Shown: piece after piece, positions 1 through 8,096 of the stretch
How the letters are laid out: each line of letters begins with the position of its first letter
Position numbering within the stretch: the stretch's first letter is position 1
NCBI GenBank assembly: GCA_958296015.1
Contig: CATQIH010000001.1
Location: forward strand, 1-64,000
Source: Cyclobacteriaceae bacterium
Lineage (GTDB): Bacteria; Bacteroidota; Bacteroidia; Cytophagales; Cyclobacteriaceae
Reading direction: 5' to 3'
DNA length: 64,000 nucleotides
Position numbers and translations under genes: made by a program
Notes under the pieces: model-generated
Seen by the model: only the letters and a program-made list of their open reading frames with translations
Database searches by the model: none
What the model was told of the DNA's origin: nothing

Positions 1-1
1 G

Positions 2-1747
2 GTGGACCACCAGCTGGCCTGGCAGGCCGGTCAGGTGGGCGCGGAAACCAATCCTTCACTTTTCGGAGAAGGACTGTTGCTACTGGTAGCGCCGCCGCCC
101 CTTATTGCCGAAACGGACGAAGCAGTAGTGGTAGACGGCACACCCGAAAGCAGTTGGGATGCCGCGGAAGCCTACGACATAGCCAAGAAAGTGAAACCTA
201 CCATCACCGACTCAGCAGACTTGTCGGCCAACTGGCGGGCCCAGTGGGATGAGCAGAACCTGTACTTTTTTATTTCTGTCACCGACGATAGCAAACAGCA
301 TGATTCGCCCAACTGGTACAATGACGACGGAGTAGAAATCTACCTGGACGCTGACAACTCCAAAGATGGCGACTATGGAGCGAACGATTACCAAATCGTA
401 GTTGAGTATAACGGGCAAGATATTTATGACACCAAAGGTAACCTGGGAGCCGGAGCTATTGCCAAAGTAGTGGACACCGATAAGGGTTATGATGTAGAAG
501 TAGCACTGCCCTGGACTGCCCTGAAGGTGAGTCCTGCCCCCGGAAACTTCCTGGGCCTGGATGTACACGTGATCGACGACGATGACGGGGGAAATGTGGA
601 CGGCAAGCTTGCCTGGTTTGCTGATGTAGATAATTCTTACCGAAACACCACCTTGTTTGGTACCATTGTGCTGGCCCCGAAAGTGAAACAAGGGCTAAGC
701 CTGCCGGGCAAAGTAGAGGCCGAAGCCTACCAGGAACAAGCCGGTGTGACCACTGCTCCCTCGGGCGATGACGACACCGAAGCAGTCGTTGACATCAAGT
801 ACCGGGATACGCTAAACTACGAGGTGACTGTAGAAAAAGCTGGCTTATACCGCTTTACCTACCGGGTAGCGCGTGAACAGGGGGGATTTATAGCTTTCCG
901 CTTACAACAAAACAAGAACACGCTACACTACGGTAAGCTATACAAACAGCCCGCCGTCAACCAGTGGACGGATATAGAAGCTTATGCTTACCTGGAAGCA
1001 GGCCCTCAGACGCTACACATCCAATCTATCGGGTGGAAGTGGAAGCTCAACTGGTTTGCTGCCGAGCGGATAGACATGACACTACCCGGACAGATTGAGG
1101 CCGAATTCTTTGCCGAATCAACGGGCTACGTTGCGGTATTGCCCAGCGGGGATACGGACCAGACTTCAGCCATCACATTCCTGAGTGAAGGCAGCTCTAT
1201 AAGCTACCCGGTAGAAGTGAGCCAGGCAGGTACCTATACGTTTACCTACAGGGTGCGCACGGTGTATAAAGCTTCATTCCGCCTACAGCTAGGTGACAAG
1301 ACCTTACACACAGTGAAGGTGAAGCGTCTGAAAAACAAGCCCTTTGGCTGGCAGGAAGTAACTGCTACTGCTAAGCTACCTGCCGGAAACCAAACCCTGA
1401 CCCTGATTGGTGAGCAGACAGGTGGCAGCATCAACTGGTGGCGCGCCGAACTTGCTGGCAACACCAACGCAAGGGTAGCATATACAGACCAAAAAGCCAG
1501 TAACATTGAGCGGGATGTATCCTTTTCAGTCTATCCTAATCCAACACAGGGAATAGTGCAACTCCGTTTGCCACTAGGCGGACCAACGCAGGTAGAGGTG
1601 TACGACGTTCACGGGCGAACCGTGCGCAGCTATCATAATAACAAAGGTAAAACGCTCAACCTGCAAGGATTACCTGAGGGTTTGTACTTGGTACGGGTGA
1701 AGACCAATGAGCAAACCTTTGAGCAACGAATCATTTTAGAAAAATAA
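2..1747 (+). CDS. Secreted CBM9/CBM6-like multimodular protein with T9SS sorting domain (5' truncated by window)
   Basis: Only the C-terminal 581 residues are in the window; the reading frame is open at the left edge, so the GTG at base 2 is not the true start. Visible modules are the tail of one CBM9-like domain (about 1-30), a full CBM9-like domain (about 37-228, with the Asp-rich strands NDDGVEIYLDAD and DVHVIDDDDGG), two CBM6/CBM35-like sandwiches (about 235-360 and 362-480), and a type IX secretion sorting domain (about 505-581, FSVYPNPTQG ... LYLVRV). These modules bind polysaccharide and the sorting domain exports the protein to the surface or medium. No catalytic domain lies in the visible part. 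The same module order, with closely similar sequence, ends the 1522-residue protein at 22502-27070, so the missing N-terminus may be a beta-helix enzyme; that is inference. The next gene starts 43 bp downstream on the same strand, suggesting one transcript. Confidence 0.85.
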   Translation: MDHQLAWQAGQVGAETNPSLFGEGLLLLVAPPPLIAETDEAVVVDGTPESSWDAAEAYDIAKKVKPTITDSADLSANWRAQWDEQNLYFFISVTDDSKQHDSPNWYNDDGVEIYLDADNSKDGDYGANDYQIVVEYNGQDIYDTKGNLGAGAIAKVVDTDKGYDVEVALPWTALKVSPAPGNFLGLDVHVIDDDDGGNVDGKLAWFADVDNSYRNTTLFGTIVLAPKVKQGLSLPGKVEAEAYQEQAGVTTAPSGDDDTEAVVDIKYRDTLNYEVTVEKAGLYRFTYRVAREQGGFIAFRLQQNKNTLHYGKLYKQPAVNQWTDIEAYAYLEAGPQTLHIQSIGWKWKLNWFAAERIDMTLPGQIEAEFFAESTGYVAVLPSGDTDQTSAITFLSEGSSISYPVEVSQAGTYTFTYRVRTVYKASFRLQLGDKTLHTVKVKRLKNKPFGWQEVTATAKLPAGNQTLTLIGEQTGGSINWWRAELAGNTNARVAYTDQKASNIERDVSFSVYPNPTQGIVQLRLPLGGPTQVEVYDVHGRTVRSYHNNKGKTLNLQGLPEGLYLVRVKTNEQTFEQRIILEK

Positions 1748-1790
1748 TCTATCGCTTAATTAATTTTATCAACCATAACAAATATGTACT

Positions 1791-4301
1791 ATGAAACCCA
1801 CACACTTTCTTGCTTGCCTGATGATGGTAGCCGCCGGATGGCTCTCATCTCTCGAGCTCAGAGGCCAGTCGGCCCGCCTCACCGGCCCGATCATCAACGT
1901 GGAGCCAGACGTATTTGGCTACAATACCAATCACTTTCAGGGTGAACTCAAATGGAACGAGGAGAAAACCCGGCGGAATGTTGCCCGGCTCCACCCAGGT
2001 AATCTACGCTACCCCGGTGGCACCCAATCCAACTACTGGGACTGGAGAACCGGTAATATTATCGAAACAATCAAAACAGGATATCCTCGTTACTTGGACG
2101 ATAGCAGCAGCCAATCTATTGCCATCTTTGTCAACGGCATTCCGGAAAACACCCAAGTGGTATACTGCATCAACATGGCACGTCCTACCCCCGCTACCGG
2201 TATTGATGTGAACAGTAGCTACGATACGTTGGCCAGCCAGGAGACCCTGGACGCTAAGATCATAGACATTCTAGCGGGTATCGATGCCTTTTATCAGGCG
2301 GGCTATTCGCTTAAGTACGTGGAGTTGGGTAACGAATTTTATCAAGGAGCAATCGGAGGAGTCGGTGGGCAGGGAGGCGTGTACTCCGGAGACACGACCT
2401 TGTATATCAACCATGCCAACCAGATAGCCCGGGCCATAGCAGCAGCCTATCCGCAGATAGAAATGGCGGTCATCGGAGAAAGCGACTGGGACGATAAGGG
2501 AAGACCTTGGACACAGGCCATCTATCATGCGTTAGCTAACGGGCGACTGACCAACATAGATGCGATCACGTTTCACTGGTACACCGGGCCGGGGGTACTA
2601 CAGCTTATCGATGCCGAGGATGCCATGCAGTCGCTAGGAGTACCCTTCGGAAAGAGTGTAGCCATTAAAGAACGGGATTACGATACCGCACCGGAAGGCT
2701 TAGCACTATGGATCACCGAATACAATACTTGGTCGCCAGCCCGGTTAAGCAATAATCCCGATAATCCCGGTTACGGCGGACCTATCCAGGGTACCTGGAC
2801 TAACGGCTTGTTTGGTGCCAACCTGGGGTTGCTTTACACCCTGATGGGAGACAAGATTGATTTGATTGATATTCACTCGCTCAACCGGGGAAGCAATCCC
2901 CAGTGGGCCATGATGACCCGCAACGGCGACTTGTCGGGCAATGGAGTAGCCGTAGGAACGGTAGCCCAGGCGATCAAGGGAATGACCCAGGCACGACGGT
3001 TGGCCTTTGATAACCTTCCTAGTCCTACCTTCAACGATGGTGATCCTTCGCTGCACGGGGCTAAGTTTTGGAACGGTGAACAGGAATCGGTGGTGATCAT
3101 CAATAACACGAACCAAGTCAAAAAGGGCATCAATATTCGAGGGCTATTTTCCGGAGGCACACCTCGTCAACTCACCCGATACTATGATCCTAGCCCCTGG
3201 GACACGGTTTCCGAACTCAGCGGCATCATAAGGTTTGTAGGTGAGCAACGGAGTGACCGGTTGGATATGCCTCCCTTCTCTATCACCGTGCTTATGCGTA
3301 CAAAGCTACCGCAAGAGCAGACCAAGGTAATCGTGAGTGCGCGGGGCCAAACCGGTGAAGAGACGTTTGAGCTTCAGGTAGATGGGCGACGGGTAGGCAA
3401 CCCCCAAACGGTTACTACCTCAATGGCTACCTATTCCTTCATTATCCCTACCGAGGGGGTAATACGAGTGGCGTTTACAAACAACGGCATGACCAGTAGT
3501 GGTAAGGATAAGAACCTTTTTGTGGACAAGATTACCGTAAACGGACAGGTGTTTGAGTCGGAAGATCAGTCGGTGAATACCGGAAGTTGGAATGCCGCGG
3601 AAGGCAAATGCGGGGGCACCAAAAGTGCTTGGTTGTATTGCGGAGGCTACATTGAGTATGGCACCTTTGGTAGCACCACATCGGGCAAGGTAGTGATCAG
3701 AGCCAGGGGCACCTGTGGCTCAGAGACGATGGTCTTGCAGGTAGCAGGCACGGATGTAAAGACCTGGACTAACCTGTCCACCAGCTTCACAGACTATACG
3801 TATGACAGCTACAGCGGCTCTAAGAACGTGAAAGTACGTTTCACCAATGATGGCACTACTTCTTCGGGCTGCGACAAGAACCTGGTGGTGGACAAGATCA
3901 CCGTGTGTGGCACGGCCTACCAGGCGGAGAGTGTCACCCGCAATGGCTGTGGGGCTGGAGAGTGGCTCTACTGCAATGGCAACTTTGACTTTGGCAGTGT
4001 AGGATGTAGTGCCAGTGTGGCCAGTGGCAATAGTAAGCTTGCAGGAGACGAGTTAGTGTCTACCACCACCCATGAGCAGTTCAAGGTGTATCCCAACCCT
4101 GCTTCTCAGCAGTTGACCGTGCAGGGCAGTGAGGATTATCAGGTAACCTTGTATGATATGAGTGGCAGAAAAGTGATGCAGCACAAGCATCTGACAGGAG
4201 CAGCCAGCCTGGATGTCAAGGGCATCAAGCCAGGGCTGTACCTGATCAAAATCAGCGATGCCAACCAGCAGCAGATCAGCCAACGGGTGATTATTGAGTA
4301 A
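1791..4301 (+). CDS. Secreted clan GH-A-type glycoside hydrolase with two CBM60-like modules and T9SS sorting domain
   Basis: The 836-residue protein begins with a signal peptide (about 1-26). Residues about 30-480 form a TIM-barrel glycosidase of clan A type, resembling GH39/GH51/GH79 enzymes. VELGNEFYQG places the likely acid/base at Glu182, and LWITEYNTW the likely nucleophile at Glu310. Two Cys-containing CBM60-like modules follow (about 505-622 and 632-740), a calcium-dependent family known for xylan and galactan binding, each with an ARG(Q/T) ... FTN(N/D)G ... DKITV core. A T9SS sorting domain closes the protein (from about 764, FKVYPNPASQQ). Expected role: extracellular cleavage of a hemicellulose-like or uronic-acid glycan, possibly releasing arabinose or a related sugar. 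The exact GH family cannot be fixed by eye. A decayed copy of its CBM60 and sorting region lies just downstream at 4510-5003. Confidence 0.82.
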   Translation: MKPTHFLACLMMVAAGWLSSLELRGQSARLTGPIINVEPDVFGYNTNHFQGELKWNEEKTRRNVARLHPGNLRYPGGTQSNYWDWRTGNIIETIKTGYPRYLDDSSSQSIAIFVNGIPENTQVVYCINMARPTPATGIDVNSSYDTLASQETLDAKIIDILAGIDAFYQAGYSLKYVELGNEFYQGAIGGVGGQGGVYSGDTTLYINHANQIARAIAAAYPQIEMAVIGESDWDDKGRPWTQAIYHALANGRLTNIDAITFHWYTGPGVLQLIDAEDAMQSLGVPFGKSVAIKERDYDTAPEGLALWITEYNTWSPARLSNNPDNPGYGGPIQGTWTNGLFGANLGLLYTLMGDKIDLIDIHSLNRGSNPQWAMMTRNGDLSGNGVAVGTVAQAIKGMTQARRLAFDNLPSPTFNDGDPSLHGAKFWNGEQESVVIINNTNQVKKGINIRGLFSGGTPRQLTRYYDPSPWDTVSELSGIIRFVGEQRSDRLDMPPFSITVLMRTKLPQEQTKVIVSARGQTGEETFELQVDGRRVGNPQTVTTSMATYSFIIPTEGVIRVAFTNNGMTSSGKDKNLFVDKITVNGQVFESEDQSVNTGSWNAAEGKCGGTKSAWLYCGGYIEYGTFGSTTSGKVVIRARGTCGSETMVLQVAGTDVKTWTNLSTSFTDYTYDSYSGSKNVKVRFTNDGTTSSGCDKNLVVDKITVCGTAYQAESVTRNGCGAGEWLYCNGNFDFGSVGCSASVASGNSKLAGDELVSTTTHEQFKVYPNPASQQLTVQGSEDYQVTLYDMSGRKVMQHKHLTGAASLDVKGIKPGLYLIKISDANQQQISQRVIIE

Positions 4302-4320
4302 AGATTATTCTGGTTTTTTT

Positions 4321-4405
4321 AGGGCAACTTGATAAACGGTACGTATGGTCGGTCTCCAATGGAGGCATCCCAGCCGGAAACCCCACATGCCGTTACGGTT
4401 GCCCT
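4321..4405. repeat. Imperfect palindrome between the glycosidase and its decayed copy
   Basis: An 8-bp arm AGGGCAAC (4321-4328) is matched by GTTGCCCT (4398-4405). A second inner pair, AACGG with CCGTT, and a short internal hairpin CTCC-AAT-GGAG lie between them. The arms could form a bulged stem in RNA from either strand. It is not followed by a T-run, so it does not look like an ordinary terminator. It may be a degenerate mobile palindrome or chance structure. Confidence 0.3.
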
Positions 4406-4509
4406 ATAACGAGACCAAATATATTGTGCCAAAGATATAGCCAGATAAATGCGTTTCAAAGGTACCCCCATGCCGTGGCATATATGTACACCGGAACGGT
4501 TTTTGCCGG

Positions 4510-5003
4510 AAATATCATCACTGTGCGGGCACAGGGAGATTGAAGAAACGTTTGAACTTCAGGTAGATGGGCAGGTGTTTGAGTCGGAAGATTAGTCGGT
4601 GAATACCGGAAGCTGGAATGCTGTGAAAGGTAAATGCGGGGGAACTAAAAGTGCTTGGTTGTATTGCGGAGGCTACATGGAGCAGGGTACAGTAGGTACG
4701 CTTAGTCAGGACAGCACCCGGTGCCAAACTTCGCCCTCTAAACTGGCAGTCGAGCTTTCCTCTCCCTTCGGAGAATTTACCATGTATCATAACCCGCAAG
4801 GCGCGGTTCACTTTTCTCTTCCTGAGCTTGGAAAAGTAGCAATAGAAGTATACGATTTTCACAGACGCATGGTGCTGAAACAGGAATACATCGGTAAGGA
4901 AAATCGTTCGCTGAATCTACGAGCGTTCCTGGAAGGCTTATATCTGATTCGGACCAGCGTCAACGGACAGCAGTTTGAAGAACGGTTGATACTCAGCCAC
5001 TAG
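4510..5003 (+). pseudogene. Decayed duplicate of CBM60-like module plus T9SS sorting domain
   Basis: This stretch repeats the end of the preceding glycosidase gene in damaged form. The segment coding EETFELQVDG is joined directly to GQVFESED, so the sequence between these two motifs in the parent has been deleted. The following Gln codon of the parent (CAG, in SEDQSVN) is here TAG (4593-4595). Upstream, the ITVRAQG part lies in a different frame from the rest, showing a further indel near 4535. Downstream of the stop the frame stays open for 134 codons: the GKCGGTKSAWLYCGGY motif, then a diverged sorting domain ending in LYLIRTSVNGQQFEERLIL. A GTG at 4599 could restart translation, but no signal peptide would be made. 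I read it as a remnant of a tandem duplication or of a lost paralogue. Confidence 0.75.
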
Positions 5004-5028
5004 CGCATACGCACATGTTGGCATCAAA

Positions 5029-5067
5029 AAGCTCACTTCCTAATGGGAAGTGAGCTTTTCTTTTTTG
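5029..5067 (+). terminator. Rho-independent terminator
   Basis: A 12-bp perfect stem, AAGCTCACTTCC (5029-5040) and GGAAGTGAGCTT (5046-5057), with a 5-base loop is followed by a T-rich run (TTTTCTTTTTT). It closes the rightward transcript of the CBM/glycosidase cluster. Confidence 0.88.
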
Positions 5068-5566
5068 TTGTAGATTCCCTCACTAGGATCTAGGATACAC
5101 CCCGATAGCTTCTGTTTCTCCTATCATTTGATGGGGTTCAACCTGGCTTTGTCTCTAGTTTATTGTAACCTAGAAGCTGTTTGACTGTCACAACCATAGA
5201 CCTTTACCTCCCGTAAAGCTACCTAGTTGCTGGCTGAGCAGTTTGTTCCGCCACAACTTGTGAAAGTGAAATGCACATAGCGCGCGTGTGTATCAGGAAA
5301 ACCGGCTGAGAGCAACGCCGTATTAGTCAGGCTTACCATTACTTAGGCTACCACTAGCCGCCAGAGTTATTCTTTTTCGCTAGCATCAGATCAGTCCAGA
5401 CATTTTGTATAAAGCCATCAAGCAGTTAACGTAGAAAAAGCTTTTTTAAAAAATATGTACACGGAATGTGTTTGTTGTATTTACTAAAAACCACGATAAT
5501 GTACAAAGTATATTGTTCAGAAAATGATTACTTTGGCGCAAAGCAAAAACAACCAACCATCACACC
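5068..5566. other. Intergenic region, no gene seen, candidate promoter at its right end
   Basis: About 500 bases with no convincing coding frame, repeat or RNA. The only signal is TTACTTTG near 5528-5535, one mismatch from the Bacteroidetes -7 element TAnnTTTG, with a TTG about 15 bp upstream. It lies about 30 bp before the nucleoside hydrolase start, so it may be that operon's promoter. The rest is unexplained. Confidence 0.4.
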
Positions 5567-6664
5567 ATGTCTGTACTTCCCGGATTGACCAACTTTTTTT
5601 TGCGGCTTAGCTTATGGATACTTTTGTGCTGTTCAGGAGCCTGTCAACAGCAAGCAGGCCCGAGCGGTGGCAGTGCTCCTTCGGAAAGAACAGAGAAAGC
5701 CCGGGAAACACCTCAACTTATCTTTGACACCGATTTTGGCACATCGGGCGGTGATATTGATGACCTGGGAGCGTTGGCTGTGCTGCACGCGCTGGCCAAC
5801 CAGCAGGAATGCACCATACTGGCCACTGTGCTGGATCACAACCACAACCGGGAAGCACTTGCCGCCCTAAGTGCAGTCAATACGTTTTATGGAAGAGCAG
5901 ATATTCCGCTGGGTTATCTTGATGGTCAACTCACAGATGGCGATTATAACTTTGCTGACTACCTAGCAGAAAATTTTGCGCATCGCCTGGATTTCGATGC
6001 CGCGCTGCCCGCTACCAAATTATACAGAAAGCTATTGGCCCGGCAGCCCGATCATTCGGTAACAATCGCGGTAACTGGCAAGCTCAGAAACATGGTCCAC
6101 CTGCTCCTGTCAGAAGCAGATGCCTACAGTCCGATGAATGGGCGCGAGCTGGTTGCTCAAAAAGTGGATACCCTCTTTGTGATGGGCGGCAGGTATCCAC
6201 AGTCAACCGACCGGGCCGCGTCTAACTTTCACCATGCCGGAGATTGTGTCGCCCGGCAGGCGATTGACAGCTTCCCTCGTCCGATTGTATTCAACGGATT
6301 TGAGGTAGGAAGCCAAAGCTTTGGCTACGCTACCGGGCATCGGCTAAACCAACTGGCTGATACCAATCCCATCAAGGCAGGCTACCGCTACTGGTTCCAA
6401 AACCCACCGGACTGGGCGCAACCCTCCAGGTCTGATACGATCACCGACTGGAGTATCTGGGATCAGATTGCCATTCATACTGCGGTCAGAGGAAGTGCTC
6501 CTTGGTTTACGACAGTCTCAGAGGGCTATAACCAGGTGCAGTGCGACGGGCACAATCGGTGGCTGCCATCGCCTGACAAAGACCAAAGCTATTTGGTCAA
6601 AGAGATGGATGCCGCCACCTTTTCCAACCAGGTCATTGAACCGCTGATGATGAACAGGAAGTGA
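5567..6664 (+). CDS. Lipoprotein of the inosine/uridine-preferring nucleoside hydrolase family
   Basis: The 365-residue protein has a lipoprotein-type signal ending near Cys26 (CCSGAC), which suggests membrane anchoring outside the cytoplasm. Residues 52-70 carry the family's calcium-binding Asp cluster in altered form: FDTDFGTSGGDIDDLGAL in place of the usual DTDxGxDDA. The acidic residues Asp54, Asp56, Asp65 and Asp66 are kept but a short insertion separates them. Later family features include TIAVTGKLRNMVHLL and VMGGRYP. The known reaction is hydrolysis of the N-glycosidic bond of ribonucleosides to base and ribose. Many exported Bacteroidetes members have unproven substrates, so the function is family-level only. 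Its stop codon overlaps the start of the Crp-type regulator (GTGA, 4 bp), indicating translational coupling. Confidence 0.8.
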   Translation: MSVLPGLTNFFLRLSLWILLCCSGACQQQAGPSGGSAPSERTEKARETPQLIFDTDFGTSGGDIDDLGALAVLHALANQQECTILATVLDHNHNREALAALSAVNTFYGRADIPLGYLDGQLTDGDYNFADYLAENFAHRLDFDAALPATKLYRKLLARQPDHSVTIAVTGKLRNMVHLLLSEADAYSPMNGRELVAQKVDTLFVMGGRYPQSTDRAASNFHHAGDCVARQAIDSFPRPIVFNGFEVGSQSFGYATGHRLNQLADTNPIKAGYRYWFQNPPDWAQPSRSDTITDWSIWDQIAIHTAVRGSAPWFTTVSEGYNQVQCDGHNRWLPSPDKDQSYLVKEMDAATFSNQVIEPLMMNRK

Positions 6665-7227
6665 TTGATTTTCTTAGAACCAAAGGCATTGAGACCAGTG
6701 ATGAGATGGAGCAATCTTTGAAATCAACATTTCACCTCGAGGAATATAAGAAGCGTGATTATTTTCACCGAGAGCAGTACATATGCAACAAGATTGGTTT
6801 CTTGATCGAAGGACAAATTTCTCATTTTTACAACGTGGATGGTCAAGAAATCACCCGATGGATTTCACTACAAAATTCTTTTGTGACTTCCTTCGGAAGT
6901 TTTGTCAATGCACTGCCAAGTTTAGACAGTATTCGATGTATTACACCGTGCAAAATGCTTGTTGCCACTAGGAACGACTTTTTGTCATTGAAAGAAAAAT
7001 TTCCTCAGATACAGAAATTATGGATCGAGACCATCGAGCAGGAGATGACCGGATTTGAGCTAAGGGTTTATGAACTCATTGCAAGCAAGGCCGAAGACAG
7101 ATATCTGAGTTATATACAAAAATATCCAAACTACAGAGAGATACCTCAGAAGTATCTTGCTTCTATGTTGGGAATAGCACCTCGTCACCTAAGCAGAATA
7201 AGAAAGAAGCTGGCTTCAAAAAAATAG
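6661..7227 (+). CDS. Crp/Fnr family transcriptional regulator
   Basis: This 188-residue protein has an N-terminal cyclic-nucleotide-binding-like beta barrel (about 20-125; GFLIEGQISHFYNVDGQEITRW is typical). A helical linker follows, then a short C-terminal helix-turn-helix (about 160-185, IPQKYLASMLGIAPRHLSRIRK). The cNMP phosphate-binding signature is not evident, as is usual for the many Bacteroidetes Crp-like proteins with unknown ligands. The GTG start overlaps the end of the nucleoside hydrolase gene by 4 bp, so the two are probably co-translated. A role in controlling that gene or the neighbouring sugar genes is inference. Confidence 0.85.
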   Translation: MIDFLRTKGIETSDEMEQSLKSTFHLEEYKKRDYFHREQYICNKIGFLIEGQISHFYNVDGQEITRWISLQNSFVTSFGSFVNALPSLDSIRCITPCKMLVATRNDFLSLKEKFPQIQKLWIETIEQEMTGFELRVYELIASKAEDRYLSYIQKYPNYREIPQKYLASMLGIAPRHLSRIRKKLASKK

Positions 7228-7280
7228 ACAAATGTCCTTCATTTTTGAAAGTACATGAGGCGATCTTTGTAAAAAAAATT

Positions 7281-7940
7281 ATGACAAACAAAAAGATCAT
7301 TTTCGCCTTCATCAGTATTTGCTTTTATTATGCTGCTGATGCTCAGCAAAGACAAGACAGCAAACAGCTGGACAATCACATCAGCTTGCTTTTCGGCATA
7401 GGACAAATTACGCAGCATGGATTTAATGTGGAAGGGAACCTGCTGTTTAAGAGAATTGCTTTTGACTATTCTCACGGAGTTTCTTTAGATTTGGCAAATG
7501 CTGAGTTAGAAGCCGGTATGGATAAAAACCAGGGGCTTGCTATTCACTTGCCTTGGACAACCGGATTTGGCATCGGTTATAGGTTTAATGAGTGGCTGAA
7601 TCTAAAAGCAGAACCCAAATGGCATAAGTTTGAACTATATTATGACGGAGAAGAACAAAACGCCAATACCCTGATCAACGACTACACGACATTTACTGTA
7701 GGCTTGGGATTGTATGCCAACATCAGGCCGTTTAAAAACCAACATAATTTTCTAAAAGGCATCATGATCGCTCCCAATGTTAGATGGTGGCCCCAAATAT
7801 CCTCGAGCCTAGATGATAATAAATTTGTGTATCAAAACAACATAACCAACCAGCAAGAGGTGCATACTGCGCGTCAGATTGGCATAGGAAACACGCCATT
7901 TATCGCTAACCTAAGCATAGGATATTCCTTTCTTTTTTAG
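7281..7940 (+). CDS. Outer-membrane beta-barrel-like protein, function unknown
   Basis: I choose the ATG at 7281 because it gives a clean signal peptide (MTNKKIIFAFISICFYYAADAQ); a TTG 36 bp upstream would put charged residues before it. The mature part (about 200 residues) is rich in alternating aromatic and polar beta-strands (GFGIGYRFNEWLNLKAEPKW, FTVGLGLYANIRPF) and ends in SIGYSFLF, an aromatic C-terminus typical of outer-membrane barrels. The size fits an eight-stranded barrel. No binding motif is recognised. It lies 53 bp after the Crp-type regulator and before a hairpin terminator. Confidence 0.65.
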   Translation: MTNKKIIFAFISICFYYAADAQQRQDSKQLDNHISLLFGIGQITQHGFNVEGNLLFKRIAFDYSHGVSLDLANAELEAGMDKNQGLAIHLPWTTGFGIGYRFNEWLNLKAEPKWHKFELYYDGEEQNANTLINDYTTFTVGLGLYANIRPFKNQHNFLKGIMIAPNVRWWPQISSSLDDNKFVYQNNITNQQEVHTARQIGIGNTPFIANLSIGYSFLF

Positions 7941-7962
7941 TGAGAAATAAAAACTCATCTTA

Positions 7963-7996
7963 GTGCCAGGCTTATCCGGCTTTGCCTGGCACTTTC
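7963..7996. terminator. Hairpin terminator between converging genes
   Basis: A 9-bp stem GTGCCAGGC (7963-7971) with GCCTGGCAC (7984-7992) is followed by a weak TTTC tail. It lies just after the beta-barrel gene and about 100 bp before the end of the convergent cellulase-like gene. Confidence 0.6.
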
Positions 7997-8096
7997 ACAA
8001 ACAGCATTGATTGCATACATTGTACATTCGCGCTGACAATACCGGTCAATACCTCCACAGTACTCTGAAAGGAGTTTCATCACTTTTTAAATGAGT

